Below, in pieces: positions 52,778 through 61,199 of a stretch of 64,000 nt of DNA. The notes beneath the pieces are model-generated. The model searched no databases and was not told the origin of the DNA. It was given only the letters and a program-made list of their open reading frames with translations. The stretch's first letter is position 1. Each line of letters begins with the position of its first letter. The translations under genes were made by a program, and so were the position numbers. This DNA comes from Streptomyces leeuwenhoekii (GTDB lineage: Bacteria > Actinomycetota > Actinomycetes > Streptomycetales > Streptomycetaceae), in assembly GCF_001013905.1 (NCBI RefSeq), contig NZ_LN831790.1, positions 1,860,001 through 1,924,000 on the forward strand, read 5' to 3'.

Positions 52778-53302
52778 ATGGTGTGCAAGGCGAGGCTGTC
52801 CGGCATCGCCGTGGCCGCTGCTGTCCTGGGCGGACTCATGGCGGGTTGCGCGTCGGGCGAGTCCGACGGCTACCAGACCGACTACACCAGCCACCAGCCC
52901 TTGCACGTCGTCGGCTACCCGTCCACGGGCAGCCTGGAGACCGTGCAGAAGGCCGTGTGGCGGCTTGCGGACGGTGACGCCGAGGGGCTGGCCGAGTTGG
53001 GCGTCGATGACAAGGACGCCGATGCCACGGCCCGTAATTGGGTCACGTCCTTCGGCGCGGCGGCCAAGGGCGAGGTGACGGCGGACTTCTACGACGAGGG
53101 ATCCGTACGGCAGGTGGTCGTCCTGTACTTCGCCAAGACCGGCCAGGTCAAGGAGGTCGAGGCCCGGATCGGCGAGGACGACGCCTGGGGCATCACCCTC
53201 GCGGAGCCCAACCCCGCCGAGGCGTCGGCCAGGCCCTCGTGGGCCCCGGCCAAGCCGGGCACCACGGGATCCCGCTCATCGGGCGCGCAGTCGGCGAGGT
53301 GA
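52778..53302 (+). CDS. Small lipoprotein of unknown function
   Basis: A 174-residue lipoprotein: signal ARLSGIAVAAAVLGGLMAGC with lipid-modified Cys24, then an NTF2-like-looking domain (SLETVQKAVWRLADGDAEGLAELGVDDKDADATARNWVTSF...VRQVVVLYFAKTGQVKEVEARI) and a disordered Pro/Ser tail. ATG 52778 has AAGGGAA 6 nt upstream. The same frame stays open upstream through an amidase remnant. It is followed by a strong terminator. Function unknown. Confidence 0.8.
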   Translation: MVCKARLSGIAVAAAVLGGLMAGCASGESDGYQTDYTSHQPLHVVGYPSTGSLETVQKAVWRLADGDAEGLAELGVDDKDADATARNWVTSFGAAAKGEVTADFYDEGSVRQVVVLYFAKTGQVKEVEARIGEDDAWGITLAEPNPAEASARPSWAPAKPGTTGSRSSGAQSAR

Positions 53303-53335
53303 TGCGCGCGCCCGGTGCGCGCATGTACAGCTGAC

Positions 53336-53373
53336 AGGGCCGTACCCCCGAGTCGCCGACGGGGTACGGCCCT
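53336..53373 (+). terminator. 13-bp hairpin terminator
   Basis: AGGGCCGTACCCC (53336-53348) pairs perfectly with GGGGTACGGCCCT (53361-53373) around a 12-nt loop, 34 nt after the lipoprotein stop. Confidence 0.85.
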
Positions 53374-53786
53374 CAGCTTGACTGCGCCGGATTCTCAGTG
53401 GGCCGGCCACGCTCATCCGGTGCGGGTGCGTGGCTGGGCGAGGGTGCGCTCGTGGCGGGCGCGCCGGAGGCCGGGGAGGAGCTGATCGTGACGCGCAGCG
53501 CCGTACTTCCGGGCGGGCCGGGCTCGTGGACCTCCCCCCTCGACCGGACTCTGTACGGCAGAGGCTCGGCCGCTCGCTGTTCGGACCCGTGCAGTACGCC
53601 ACGGACGCAGCCGGTGTTCCGCCCAACCGGGCAGCCTGGCCTGGCGGTGCGGGCTGGACCGGTCCCCCAGGCAAGTCCGTACTGCAAGTATTTGATCGCT
53701 GACACCGCAGGTTCACCGGATCAGCCATAGGCTTCGGCGTCCCGTCGCCCCGGCATCGGTTGACGCCGGTCTCAGGCGCCGCACGT
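53374..53786. other. Spacer with no supported gene
   Basis: About 410 bp between the terminator and the convergent esterase gene. Several frames are open by composition, but none has a ribosome site, a recognisable family or typical codon bias. I see nothing further in it. Confidence 0.4.
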
Positions 53787-54860
53787 TCACAGCGGCCCGG
53801 GCTCGTGCGCTTGCGCGCCGGGTGGGATCAGGTGTTGGGCGACGAGTTCCTGGCGGACCAGGTCCGCGTAGACGGTGGCGCCCCGGGCGGAGGTGTGGGT
53901 GTTGTCGCGTTTCTCGTTGGTCAGGTACAGCGCCTTGGAGTCCTCGACGCCGAGTGACTCCACCAGCGCCTTCGTCCGCGCGGTCAGGTCGATCAACGGC
54001 ACGTCCAGCGTCCGCGCGACCGAGCGCATGACCGCCGGGTGGTCGACGCCGAGACCGTTGACCAGCAGCGCGGTGCCGTTGTCCAGGGTGCCGTCGGCGT
54101 TGAACCAGCGCCGCACCACCGGCGTGACCAGCACCGGCCGCCCGCCCCGTTCACGGGCGCTGGCGACCAGCGTCTCCAGGTTGGCCCGGTAGGTCGGCTC
54201 GTCGGTGGTCTTGTCGTTGTGGGCGAGCTGGATCAGCACCAGATCGCCGGGCCGGATCCGCGACCGCACTGTGTCCCACAGGCGCGGATCGGCCAGGTAG
54301 GTCACCGTGCTCTCGCCGGAGTCGGCGTGGTTGGCCACGGACAGCCCCTTGCGCAGATAGCGCGGCAGTTGCTGGCCCCAGCCCGTGTACGGCTCGCCCG
54401 GCTGGTCGCAGACGGTCGAGTCGCCCACGAGGAAGATCTGGCGGGCGTGCCGGGCCGGGCTGACCCGGATACCGGCGAGCGCGGGCGCCGCACCCCCGAT
54501 GACCAGGTCCAGGCCGGGCGAGCCGTCGGCCCCGGTGGGCTCGCCCTCGGGGGTGCGGACGTCCACGGTGAAGCCGCGGGCGACCCGCTCGCCGGCCGGG
54601 ACCTCCGTCTGCGCCAGCAGCGACCGCCGCATCTCGCCGGTGATCGCGGTGGCGGACGCGGTGTCCCCGCCCAGCAGCACCGTCACGTCGTACGTCCCCG
54701 GCGGCACGTCGAAGTGGCAGGCGCCGCCGGTGCAGTGCTCGATGCCGAGGGGCCGGGACAGCGCCTGCCCGGCCCGGGCCGGCCCGGCGGGCAGGACGGT
54801 GCTCAGCACGACCAGTGCCGACACCGCACCGGCCCGCAGGCGGACGGACGCCACGCTCAT
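53787..54860 (-). CDS. Secreted SGNH/GDSL hydrolase, rhamnogalacturonan acetylesterase-like
   Basis: A 357-residue exported esterase. A Sec signal (about 1-30, ending PARA) is followed by an N-terminal beta domain (HFDVPPGTYDVTVLLGG), then the SGNH blocks: GDST with nucleophile Ser148, NHADSGEST, QLAHND and catalytic Asp319-x-x-His322 (DNTH). This pattern fits CE12 pectin-side-chain acetylesterases. ATG 54860 is one base after the stop of the upstream GH43 gene, with GGGGAG 8 nt before it, so the pair is cotranslated. Confidence 0.88.
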   Translation of the reverse strand: MSVASVRLRAGAVSALVVLSTVLPAGPARAGQALSRPLGIEHCTGGACHFDVPPGTYDVTVLLGGDTASATAITGEMRRSLLAQTEVPAGERVARGFTVDVRTPEGEPTGADGSPGLDLVIGGAAPALAGIRVSPARHARQIFLVGDSTVCDQPGEPYTGWGQQLPRYLRKGLSVANHADSGESTVTYLADPRLWDTVRSRIRPGDLVLIQLAHNDKTTDEPTYRANLETLVASARERGGRPVLVTPVVRRWFNADGTLDNGTALLVNGLGVDHPAVMRSVARTLDVPLIDLTARTKALVESLGVEDSKALYLTNEKRDNTHTSARGATVYADLVRQELVAQHLIPPGAQAHEPGPL

Positions 54861-54861
54861 C

Positions 54862-55947
54862 TCACGCACTCCCCGCGGCGGTGTCCGCGACCGGAACGCC
54901 GAAGTCCGGGGTGCCGTCCGGCTTCCAGCCCAGTTTCTGCACCCGGGTGTGCCGGTTGGGGTCGTGCAGCGGGTCGCCCTCGATCTCCTTGTACTGGCGG
55001 GCGTGGTAGACGAGGACGTCGGTGCGTCCGTCCTCGGCGACCGTGAAGCTGTTGTGGCCGGGACCGTACTGCTTGGTGGTGTCGTTGCTGGTGAACACGG
55101 GCACCGGCGACTTCGACCAGTTGGCGGGGTCCATCAGGTCGGCGTCCGCGTCGACGGTCAGCAGGCCCATGCAGTAGTTGGCGTCGGTGGCGCTGGCCGA
55201 GTACGTCATGAACAGCCGGCCGTTGCGGGCGATCACCGAGGCGCCCTCGTTCACCTTGAACCCGACGCACTCCCAGTCGTACTCCGGTGTGGAGAGCCGC
55301 ACCTGAGGCCCGGTCAGGGTCCACGGGTTCGCCATCCGGGACAGCCACAGGGCGGTGTTGTTGTCCATGCCGGGCTCGTGCTGGGCCCAGGCCAGGTAGC
55401 GGCTGCCCCGGTGGGTGAAGGTGGTGGCGTCCAGGGAGAAGGTCTCCCACGCCGTCTTGATCTGCCCCTTCTCCACCCAGGTCCCGCGGAACGGGTCGGG
55501 GTGGGCGTTCTCCAGGACCCACATGCGGATCGCCCACACGTCGTGTGAGGGCGCGGCGGCGAAGTAGATGTACCACTTGCCGCCGATGCGGTGGATCTCC
55601 GGCGCCCAGATGTGCGCGGCCATCTCGCCGGTGGGGTGCGCCCGCCAGACGACGGACTCGGCGGCGGTGGACAGGCCGTTCAGGGTGCGGGAGCGGCGCA
55701 GGATGATGCGGTCGTACTCGGGGGCGGTCGCCGTGAAGTAGTAGAAGCCGTCGGAGTGCCGGTGGATGTGCGGGTCGGCACGGTTGCGGACCAGCGGGTT
55801 CACATACGGGTCCGCCTTCGGGCGCCGGGCGGGGGCGGCGGCGTGGGCGGCCCCCGGGGCGGCGACCAGGGCGCCCGCGGCCAGGGCGGCGCCCTTCAGG
55901 ACGAGTCGGCGGTCGGGAGCGTCGGGCAGGTCGTCGGCGCGGCTCAT
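54862..55947 (-). CDS. Secreted GH43 family glycosidase (arabinofuranosidase-like)
   Basis: A 361-residue five-bladed beta-propeller hydrolase. A Tat-type signal (PDRRLVLKGAALAAGALVAAPGAAHA) is followed by the GH43 catalytic base region NRADPHIHRHSDGFYYFTATAP (Asp58), APEIHRIGGKWYIYF, and the probable acid in KVNEGASVI. The blocks recall exo-1,5-alpha-L-arabinofuranosidases of Streptomyces, so arabinan is the likely substrate. ATG 55947 has GAGAGG upstream. First gene of a two-gene polysaccharide-degrading operon. Confidence 0.88.
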   Translation of the reverse strand: MSRADDLPDAPDRRLVLKGAALAAGALVAAPGAAHAAAPARRPKADPYVNPLVRNRADPHIHRHSDGFYYFTATAPEYDRIILRRSRTLNGLSTAAESVVWRAHPTGEMAAHIWAPEIHRIGGKWYIYFAAAPSHDVWAIRMWVLENAHPDPFRGTWVEKGQIKTAWETFSLDATTFTHRGSRYLAWAQHEPGMDNNTALWLSRMANPWTLTGPQVRLSTPEYDWECVGFKVNEGASVIARNGRLFMTYSASATDANYCMGLLTVDADADLMDPANWSKSPVPVFTSNDTTKQYGPGHNSFTVAEDGRTDVLVYHARQYKEIEGDPLHDPNRHTRVQKLGWKPDGTPDFGVPVADTAAGSA

Positions 55948-55971
55948 GCGGGCGGCCTCTCGGTCGAGTAT

Positions 55972-55987
55972 GTTCGAGATAACGAAC
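55972..55987. promoter_or_regulatory. Candidate operator before the GH43 operon
   Basis: GTTCG-AGATAA-CGAAC, a perfect 5-6-5 inverted repeat 25 bp upstream of the GH43 start. A further CGAACGCC copy at 56002-56009 directly repeats 55983-55990. AT-rich for the region. Probably a sugar-responsive repressor site; the regulator is not in this window. Confidence 0.5.
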
Positions 55988-56139
55988 GCCATCTGTCATT
56001 GCGAACGCCGAAAAGGTAAAGGCGTGGTGCGGGGAGGTCAACGGGTCGGACGGACAGAGCGCCGAGCGGGACCCGGACCGGCCCGCTCGCCACCCCGTCC
56101 CCCCGCGGCCGTCCGCCCGCCGTGTCCTACCGTCGAACC

Positions 56140-57057
56140 ATGACCAGCGCCGCCCCGCTCTTCAGTGAAGCTCTCGCCGCCGGGACCCTCGTCCTCGACG
56201 GGGGTATGTCCAACCAGTTGAAGTCCGCCGGGCACGACCTTAGTGACGCGTTGTGGTCCGCCCGGCTGCTCGCCGACCGGCCGGAGGCGGTCGTCGCGGC
56301 GCACCTCGCCTACTACGAGGCCGGTGCGGACGTCGCGATCACCGCCAGCTACCAGGCCACCTTCGACGGGTTCGCCCGCCGGGGCATCGGCCGGGAGCGG
56401 GCCGCCGGGCTCATGACCCTGAGCGTGGACCTGGCCCGCGAGGCGGCCCGGCGCACCCGGGCGGCCCGCCCGCTGTGGGTGGCGGCGTCGGCGGGCCCGT
56501 ACGGGGCGATGCTCGCGGACGGCTCCGAGTACCGGGGCCGGTACGGGCTCACCGTCGCCGAGCTGGAACGCTTCCACCGGCCCCGCCTGGAGGTCCTGGC
56601 CGCCGCCCGCCCCGACGTCCTCGCCCTGGAGACGGTGCCCGACACCGACGAGGCGGCGGCGCTGCTGCGCGCGGTGCGCGGGCTCGGGGTGCCGGCCTGG
56701 CTGTCGTACACCGTCGCGGGCGACCGCACCCGCGCCGGGCAGCCGCTGGAGGAGGCGTTCGCCCTGGCCGCCGACGCGGACGAGGTGATCGCGGTCGGTG
56801 TCAACTGCTGCGCTCCCGAGGACGTGCCCCGCGCCGTCGAGACCGCCGCCCGGGTCACCGGCAAGCCCGTCGTCGCCTACCCCAACAGCGGGGAGTCCTG
56901 GGACGCCGGGGCGCGTGCCTGGACGGGCGGCTCCACCTTCACCGCCGGCCGGGTACGGGCGTGGCGGGAGGCCGGGGCACGGCTGATCGGGGGGTGCTGC
57001 CGGGTGGGGCCGGAGACGATCGGGCAGGTCGCCCGGGCCGTGGCGGGGCCTGTCTGA
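56140..57057 (+). CDS. mmuM: Homocysteine S-methyltransferase
   Basis: A 305-residue cytosolic zinc enzyme transferring a methyl group, typically from S-methylmethionine, to homocysteine to give methionine. LVLDGGMSNQLKSAGHDLSDALWSARLL starts the barrel. The zinc ligands are in VNCCAPED (Cys223/Cys224) and the GGCC motif (Cys286, Cys287). ATG 56140 is used; an in-frame upstream ATG at 56122 is less likely. Stands alone, divergent from the GH43 operon. Confidence 0.92.
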   Translation: MTSAAPLFSEALAAGTLVLDGGMSNQLKSAGHDLSDALWSARLLADRPEAVVAAHLAYYEAGADVAITASYQATFDGFARRGIGRERAAGLMTLSVDLAREAARRTRAARPLWVAASAGPYGAMLADGSEYRGRYGLTVAELERFHRPRLEVLAAARPDVLALETVPDTDEAAALLRAVRGLGVPAWLSYTVAGDRTRAGQPLEEAFALAADADEVIAVGVNCCAPEDVPRAVETAARVTGKPVVAYPNSGESWDAGARAWTGGSTFTAGRVRAWREAGARLIGGCCRVGPETIGQVARAVAGPV

Positions 57058-57413
57058 CCGAGAATCCCGCTCCGGTGGCGGGGCGCGCCGGGGCAACCGC
57101 CCTCCGGGCGGGGAACCAGGGGGGCATCCCCCACGTATCCGCCCGGCCGGAGCGGGGCGCGTCCGCTGCACTTGCGGTGGCTGAGAGGGTGCCCGGACCG
57201 AAGGGGAGGCTCCAGGGGAGGTGACCTTCTCACGACAGGCCGTTGAAGCTGTTTTCACGCCAAGGTGGGGAGCCTGGCCTCCACCTGGATCTGGATGTGC
57301 CCGCACTCCATCTGAGGGTCCGTGTCGAAAGCGCAGTTCGCCGGCGCGGCACCGTCGGCGGGCGGCCCGAAACCACGTGCGGTCTCCGCCTGGCCGTGCT
57401 GTGATCCTTCACT
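57058..57413. other. Spacer with a thiamin-box-like fragment but no gene
   Basis: These 356 bp contain GGCTGAGAGGGTGCCCGG (about 57179-57196), which resembles one arm of a TPP riboswitch. The second conserved arm (TGAACCTGA-like) is absent and no thiamine gene follows. Two G-rich ribosome-like motifs precede no convincing ORF. Confidence 0.4.
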
Positions 57414-58220
57414 GTGAACGCCCCTCTTCTCGATGAAGCCGACCTGACGGACAGGATGGAAAGGAACCTGGCGGAACATGCCTGCCACCTGCATCGGCAC
57501 ATGACCGGTGCGACCGTCACCGAGACCGGTGACCTCCTGGTCGCCGACAGCGGCCTGGACGACGACACTTTCAACATCGTGGCCGTGGCCCGCTTCACCG
57601 CCGCCACCGCACCGGCACGTATCACCGGGACCGCTCGGACGCTGGCGCGCACCGGCCGCCGCTTCTCCTGGTGGGTGGGGCCCGCCTCGACACCACCGGA
57701 CCTCGCCGCCCGCCTGGCGGCGGCCGGCCTGCCGGTGTCCGAACGCGAGACGGCCATGTGGGCCGAGCTGGACGGCACCCTGCCGCCGCCCGCCGCCCGA
57801 GGACTGGACATACGGACGGTGGCCACGCCCGAACAGCTCGCCGACTATGCCGCGGTTCTCGCCGCGAACTGGGACCCGCCCGCCGACACCGTGTGCCGCT
57901 TCTTCGCCCAGGCGGCCCCGCAGGCCCTCGCCGCGCACTGCCCGGCCCGGTATCTGGTCGGCTACGTGGAGGGCCGTCCGGTCTGTTCGGCCGAGGTGTT
58001 CCATCACGCGGGGGTCGCCGGGATCTACAACATCAGCACCCTGGCCGCCCACCGCCGGCGTGGCTACGGAGGTGCCATCACGCTCGCCGCACTCCGCGCG
58101 GCCCGCGACCTGGGCCACCGCATCGCGGTCCTGCAGGCGTCGGCCGACGGCGAGCCCGTCTACCGCCGCCTGGGCTTCCGTTCCTGTGGCCAGTTCACCG
58201 AACACGCCGTCAACCCCTGA
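57414..58220 (+). CDS. GNAT-family N-acetyltransferase
   Basis: A 268-residue acetyltransferase. The N-terminal half (about 1-130) is a degenerate GNAT-like or substrate domain ([23 protein letters not shown]). The C-terminal half has the acetyl-CoA motif [55 protein letters not shown] 57414 is the start; the ribosome site is weak. Substrate unknown. Confidence 0.88.
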   Translation: MNAPLLDEADLTDRMERNLAEHACHLHRHMTGATVTETGDLLVADSGLDDDTFNIVAVARFTAATAPARITGTARTLARTGRRFSWWVGPASTPPDLAARLAAAGLPVSERETAMWAELDGTLPPPAARGLDIRTVATPEQLADYAAVLAANWDPPADTVCRFFAQAAPQALAAHCPARYLVGYVEGRPVCSAEVFHHAGVAGIYNISTLAAHRRRGYGGAITLAALRAARDLGHRIAVLQASADGEPVYRRLGFRSCGQFTEHAVNP

Positions 58221-58527
58221 CCCGCCGGAGTCCGCAGGCCGCCGGTCCGCTCTTCACAGCGGTGCCGGCGCAGCCACCCGCTGATGGCCGCCACGCCTCG
58301 AGGACGATGGCCTCGTGGCGTACCGCGAGTCCGTCCCGTGTCCGTCGCGCCTCGTGGGCACGTGATCACGGACCTGGGCGGCGACGCCACGCGGAGGTGC
58401 ACATATCGGCAACGGCCGGAAGCGCCTGAGTACGCGTACTCAGACCGCCCGGGCTGTCCGCCCCTGCTCCCCGCGGACCGGTCGCAGCCACACTGAACCG
58501 CTTTGTTTTCCGTACGAAGAGGTATCG
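58221..58527. other. Promoter spacer before the GNAT-aminotransferase gene
   Basis: 307 bp without a gene. The feature of note is the 18-bp palindrome at 58426-58443. AT-richer sequence (TTTGTTTTCCGTACGAAGAGG) precedes the next start and includes its ribosome site. Confidence 0.45.
58426..58443. promoter_or_regulatory. 18-bp perfect palindrome CTGAGTACGCGTACTCAG
   Basis: Perfectly self-complementary, 84 bp upstream of the GNAT-aminotransferase start. It is well placed for a dimeric repressor or activator. I do not assign a regulator. Confidence 0.55.
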
Positions 58528-60285
58528 ATGAGCCGTCTCCTCAGCCTGCGTTCCGCCACCGCCGGCGACCTGCCCTGGATTCATGGACTGCGCCACCGCG
58601 TCTACGCGGAGGAGTTGGGCCAGCACGCGCCCAACGCCGAGGGGCGGCTGGTCGACGGGCTGGACGGTGACAACGTCTATCTGGTCGCGGCGCGCCGTGC
58701 GGACCGTCTCGGGTTCGTGAGCGTGACGCCTCCGTGGGTGGGCCGTTACGGGTTGGACAAGTACCTGACCCGGGCGGAGCTTCCGCTCCTCGACGAGGGC
58801 GACGTGTTCGAGGTGCGGCTGCTCACCGTCGAGCCCGAGGCGCGGAGCGGCGCGGTGGGCGCGCTGTTGATGTACGCGGCGCTGCGCTGGATCGCGTCCC
58901 GGGGAGGGCGGCGGGTGGTGGCGATGGGCCGCGCCGACCTGCTCGGCATGTACCGGGCGGCGGGTCTGCGTCCCGTCGGCCGTACCGTCCGCAGCGGAGC
59001 GGTCGACTTCGAGGTGCTCACCGGGGAGGTGGCGGAGCTGTCGCGGGGTGCGGCGGAGCGGCATGCGGCGACCGTGGCCCGGCTGGCGGACACCGTGGAC
59101 TGGCGGCTGGACGCGCCGTTCGCGCCCCGGCCGGACGGCTGCGAGCACGGTGGGGCCTCGTTCACCGCGATCGGCGCGGACTTCCGCACGCTCGAACGGC
59201 GTCACGAGGTGGTCGGGGCCGACGTGCTCGACGCCTGGTTCCCGCCGGCCCCCGGGGCGCGGGCGGTGCTCGCCGAGGACGCCGGGTGGGTCGCCCGCAC
59301 CTCTCCACCGACCGGTGCGGAGGGCTTGCTCGCGGAGCTCGCCGCGGTGCGCGGCCTGCCCCCGCAGACGCTCGCGGTCGGCGCCGGCTCCTCCGACCTG
59401 ATCTTCCGAGCCTTCGGCCGGTGGCTGACTCCGGCGAGCCGGGTCCTGCTGATGGACCCCGGGTACGGCGAGTACGCCCATGTCACGGAGCGGGTCATCG
59501 GCTGCCGCGTCGACCGGTTCCGGTTGCGGCCCGAGGAGGGCTGGCGCATCGATCCGGCCCGGTTGTCGGCGGTCGTCGCCAACGGGTCGTACGACCTCGT
59601 GGTCGTCGTCAACCCGAACAACCCCACCGGCCGCCACGCACCGGCCGCCGAGCTGCGCGCGGTGATCGCCGCCGCCCCGGCCCGGACCCGCTGGTGGATC
59701 GACGAGGCGTACCTCGGCTACGTCGATCCCGCCGAGTCGCTCGCCCCGTTCGCCGCGCGGGACCCGCGCGTGGTGGTCTGCACCTCGATGTCGAAGACGT
59801 ACGCCCTCTCCGGCGTGCGGGCCGCGTACCTCGTGGCCGAACCGGGTACGGCGGCGGAGCTGCGCCGGTGGACGCCGCCGTGGGCGGTCGGGCTGCCGGC
59901 CCAGCTCGCGGCGGTGGCGGCACTGCGCGACCCGGCGTACTACGCCGGTGTGCTGCGGCGCACGCACGAGCTGCGCCGCCGCCTCGCCGCCGACCTGGCC
60001 GCGGTGGACCCTTCGGTCATGGTCGGGGAGTCGGTGGCCAACTTCCTGACGCTGACGCTGCCGCCGGGCGGGCCGAGCGCCGCGGCTCTGACCGCGGAGT
60101 GCCGGCGCCACGGTGTGTACCTGCGGGACCTGTCGCCGCTGTCGCCGTCGTACGAGGGCCGGACCGTGCGCGTCGCGGTCCGCGACACCGCCGAGAACGC
60201 GCGCATCGTGCACGCCTACCGGGCCGCCCTCGGTGAACTGCGCGCGGACTCCTTCGCTCTGTCGGGTGCCGGGGCGGCACGGTGA
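58528..60285 (+). CDS. Fusion of GNAT acetyltransferase and class I/II aminotransferase
   Basis: A 585-residue two-domain protein. Residues 1-165 form a GNAT-like domain (LRSATAGDLPWIHGLRHRVYAEELGQH...EVRLLTVEPEARSGAVGALLMYAALRWIASRG). Residues about 210-575 form a PLP aminotransferase of the histidinol-phosphate type, with NPNNPTG (362-368), DEAYLGYVD and Schiff-base Lys423 in SMSKTYALSGVR. ATG 58528 has GAAGAGG upstream. It overlaps the CdsA-like gene by 4 nt, so both act in one unknown pathway, possibly making an amino-lipid or acylamino compound. Confidence 0.88.
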   Translation: MSRLLSLRSATAGDLPWIHGLRHRVYAEELGQHAPNAEGRLVDGLDGDNVYLVAARRADRLGFVSVTPPWVGRYGLDKYLTRAELPLLDEGDVFEVRLLTVEPEARSGAVGALLMYAALRWIASRGGRRVVAMGRADLLGMYRAAGLRPVGRTVRSGAVDFEVLTGEVAELSRGAAERHAATVARLADTVDWRLDAPFAPRPDGCEHGGASFTAIGADFRTLERRHEVVGADVLDAWFPPAPGARAVLAEDAGWVARTSPPTGAEGLLAELAAVRGLPPQTLAVGAGSSDLIFRAFGRWLTPASRVLLMDPGYGEYAHVTERVIGCRVDRFRLRPEEGWRIDPARLSAVVANGSYDLVVVVNPNNPTGRHAPAAELRAVIAAAPARTRWWIDEAYLGYVDPAESLAPFAARDPRVVVCTSMSKTYALSGVRAAYLVAEPGTAAELRRWTPPWAVGLPAQLAAVAALRDPAYYAGVLRRTHELRRRLAADLAAVDPSVMVGESVANFLTLTLPPGGPSAAALTAECRRHGVYLRDLSPLSPSYEGRTVRVAVRDTAENARIVHAYRAALGELRADSFALSGAGAAR

Positions 60286-61085
60286 GCTCGGTGGCCGCGC
60301 TGGCACCGTGGCTGGGCGGCGCGCTGCTGGTGAGCGGGGCGGCGGTGGGGGTGTCGCGGCGGCGGGAGCTGCTGGTCCGGTGGTGCGCGTGGGCGGTGGG
60401 CGTGCCGGTGGTGACCGCCGCGTTCTGGTGGGGGCGGCCCGGGATCGCCCTGCTCGCCGTGGTCGTCGCGGTGGTCGCGGTGCTGGAGTTCGGCGCGCTG
60501 ACCCGGCTGCCCCGTGCCGACCGGGCGGTGCTCGCCGCGGCCGTGACGGGGTTGATCGTCGCCGCCGCGTGGGCGCCGGAGCAGGTCTGGCGGGTGGGTG
60601 CCGTCGGGGTCCTCGCCCTGGCCGCCGTACCGCTGGCGGCCGGTGACGCCGAAGACGGCCTGCGACGGCTCGGCACCGGTCTGCTCGGCCTGGTCTGGCT
60701 GGGCGTGCTGGCCGCGTTGGCGCCGCTGGGCGCGCTCGGCCTGGCGCTGTTCGCCGCGGTGTCGGTCGCGGACGTGGTGGCGTACTTCGCCGGCCCGCGA
60801 CTGGGCGGGCCCCGGTTGTCGCCGCTCTCCCCGGCCAAGCGGTGGAGCGGGACGCTGTGCGGCGCGGCGGCGGGCCTCGCCGTACTCGCGCTGCTCTCGG
60901 CGTGGAGCTGGCCCGCGGCGGTCGCGGTGGCCGTGGGCGGGCCGGCGGGCGACTTGGTCGAGTCCCTCGTCAAGCGCGGCGCCGGGGCCAAGGACTCGGG
61001 CCGGTGGCTGGCGGGAGCCGGAGGGCTGCTGGACCGGATCGACTCGCTCGTGGGGGCGTTGGTCGTGGTCGTCGTGCTGGGGTGA
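60282..61085 (+). CDS. CDP-diacylglycerol synthase-like membrane protein
   Basis: A 267-residue protein with seven or eight transmembrane helices. The C-terminal signature LSPAKRWSGTLCGA...GDLVESLVKRGAGAKDSGRWLAGAGGLLDRIDSL matches phosphatidate cytidylyltransferases, keeping the Lys-Asp and the Asp-Arg-x-Asp metal site. The usual PGHGG is AGAGG here. GTG 60282 overlaps the aminotransferase-fusion stop. It probably makes a CDP-activated lipid or a related nucleotide-alcohol; a housekeeping cdsA is expected elsewhere. Confidence 0.85.
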   Translation: MSSVAALAPWLGGALLVSGAAVGVSRRRELLVRWCAWAVGVPVVTAAFWWGRPGIALLAVVVAVVAVLEFGALTRLPRADRAVLAAAVTGLIVAAAWAPEQVWRVGAVGVLALAAVPLAAGDAEDGLRRLGTGLLGLVWLGVLAALAPLGALGLALFAAVSVADVVAYFAGPRLGGPRLSPLSPAKRWSGTLCGAAAGLAVLALLSAWSWPAAVAVAVGGPAGDLVESLVKRGAGAKDSGRWLAGAGGLLDRIDSLVGALVVVVVLG

Positions 61086-61199
61086 GCGGTACGGCGGTCC
61101 GCGGTGGAGAACGGGAGCGAGCCGGCAGGGGTGCGCTGACCAGTCCTACTAGGATGGGGCGGCTTCCTCCCCTCCGCGTGCACGAAAGACACCCCCGCG

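Noticed and set aside
45000..53500. Mobile element explaining the decayed region
   Set aside because: No transposase, integrase, att-like repeat or tRNA is visible, so transfer is inferred only from broken genes.
57170..57230. TPP riboswitch-like motif GGCTGAGAGGGTGCCC
   Set aside because: Only one conserved arm is present; the second arm and a thiamine gene downstream are missing.
57221..57436. 71-codon ORF after GGGGAGGTG
   Set aside because: Its GTG lies within the ribosome-site-like motif, codon use is atypical and it overlaps the start of the GNAT gene.
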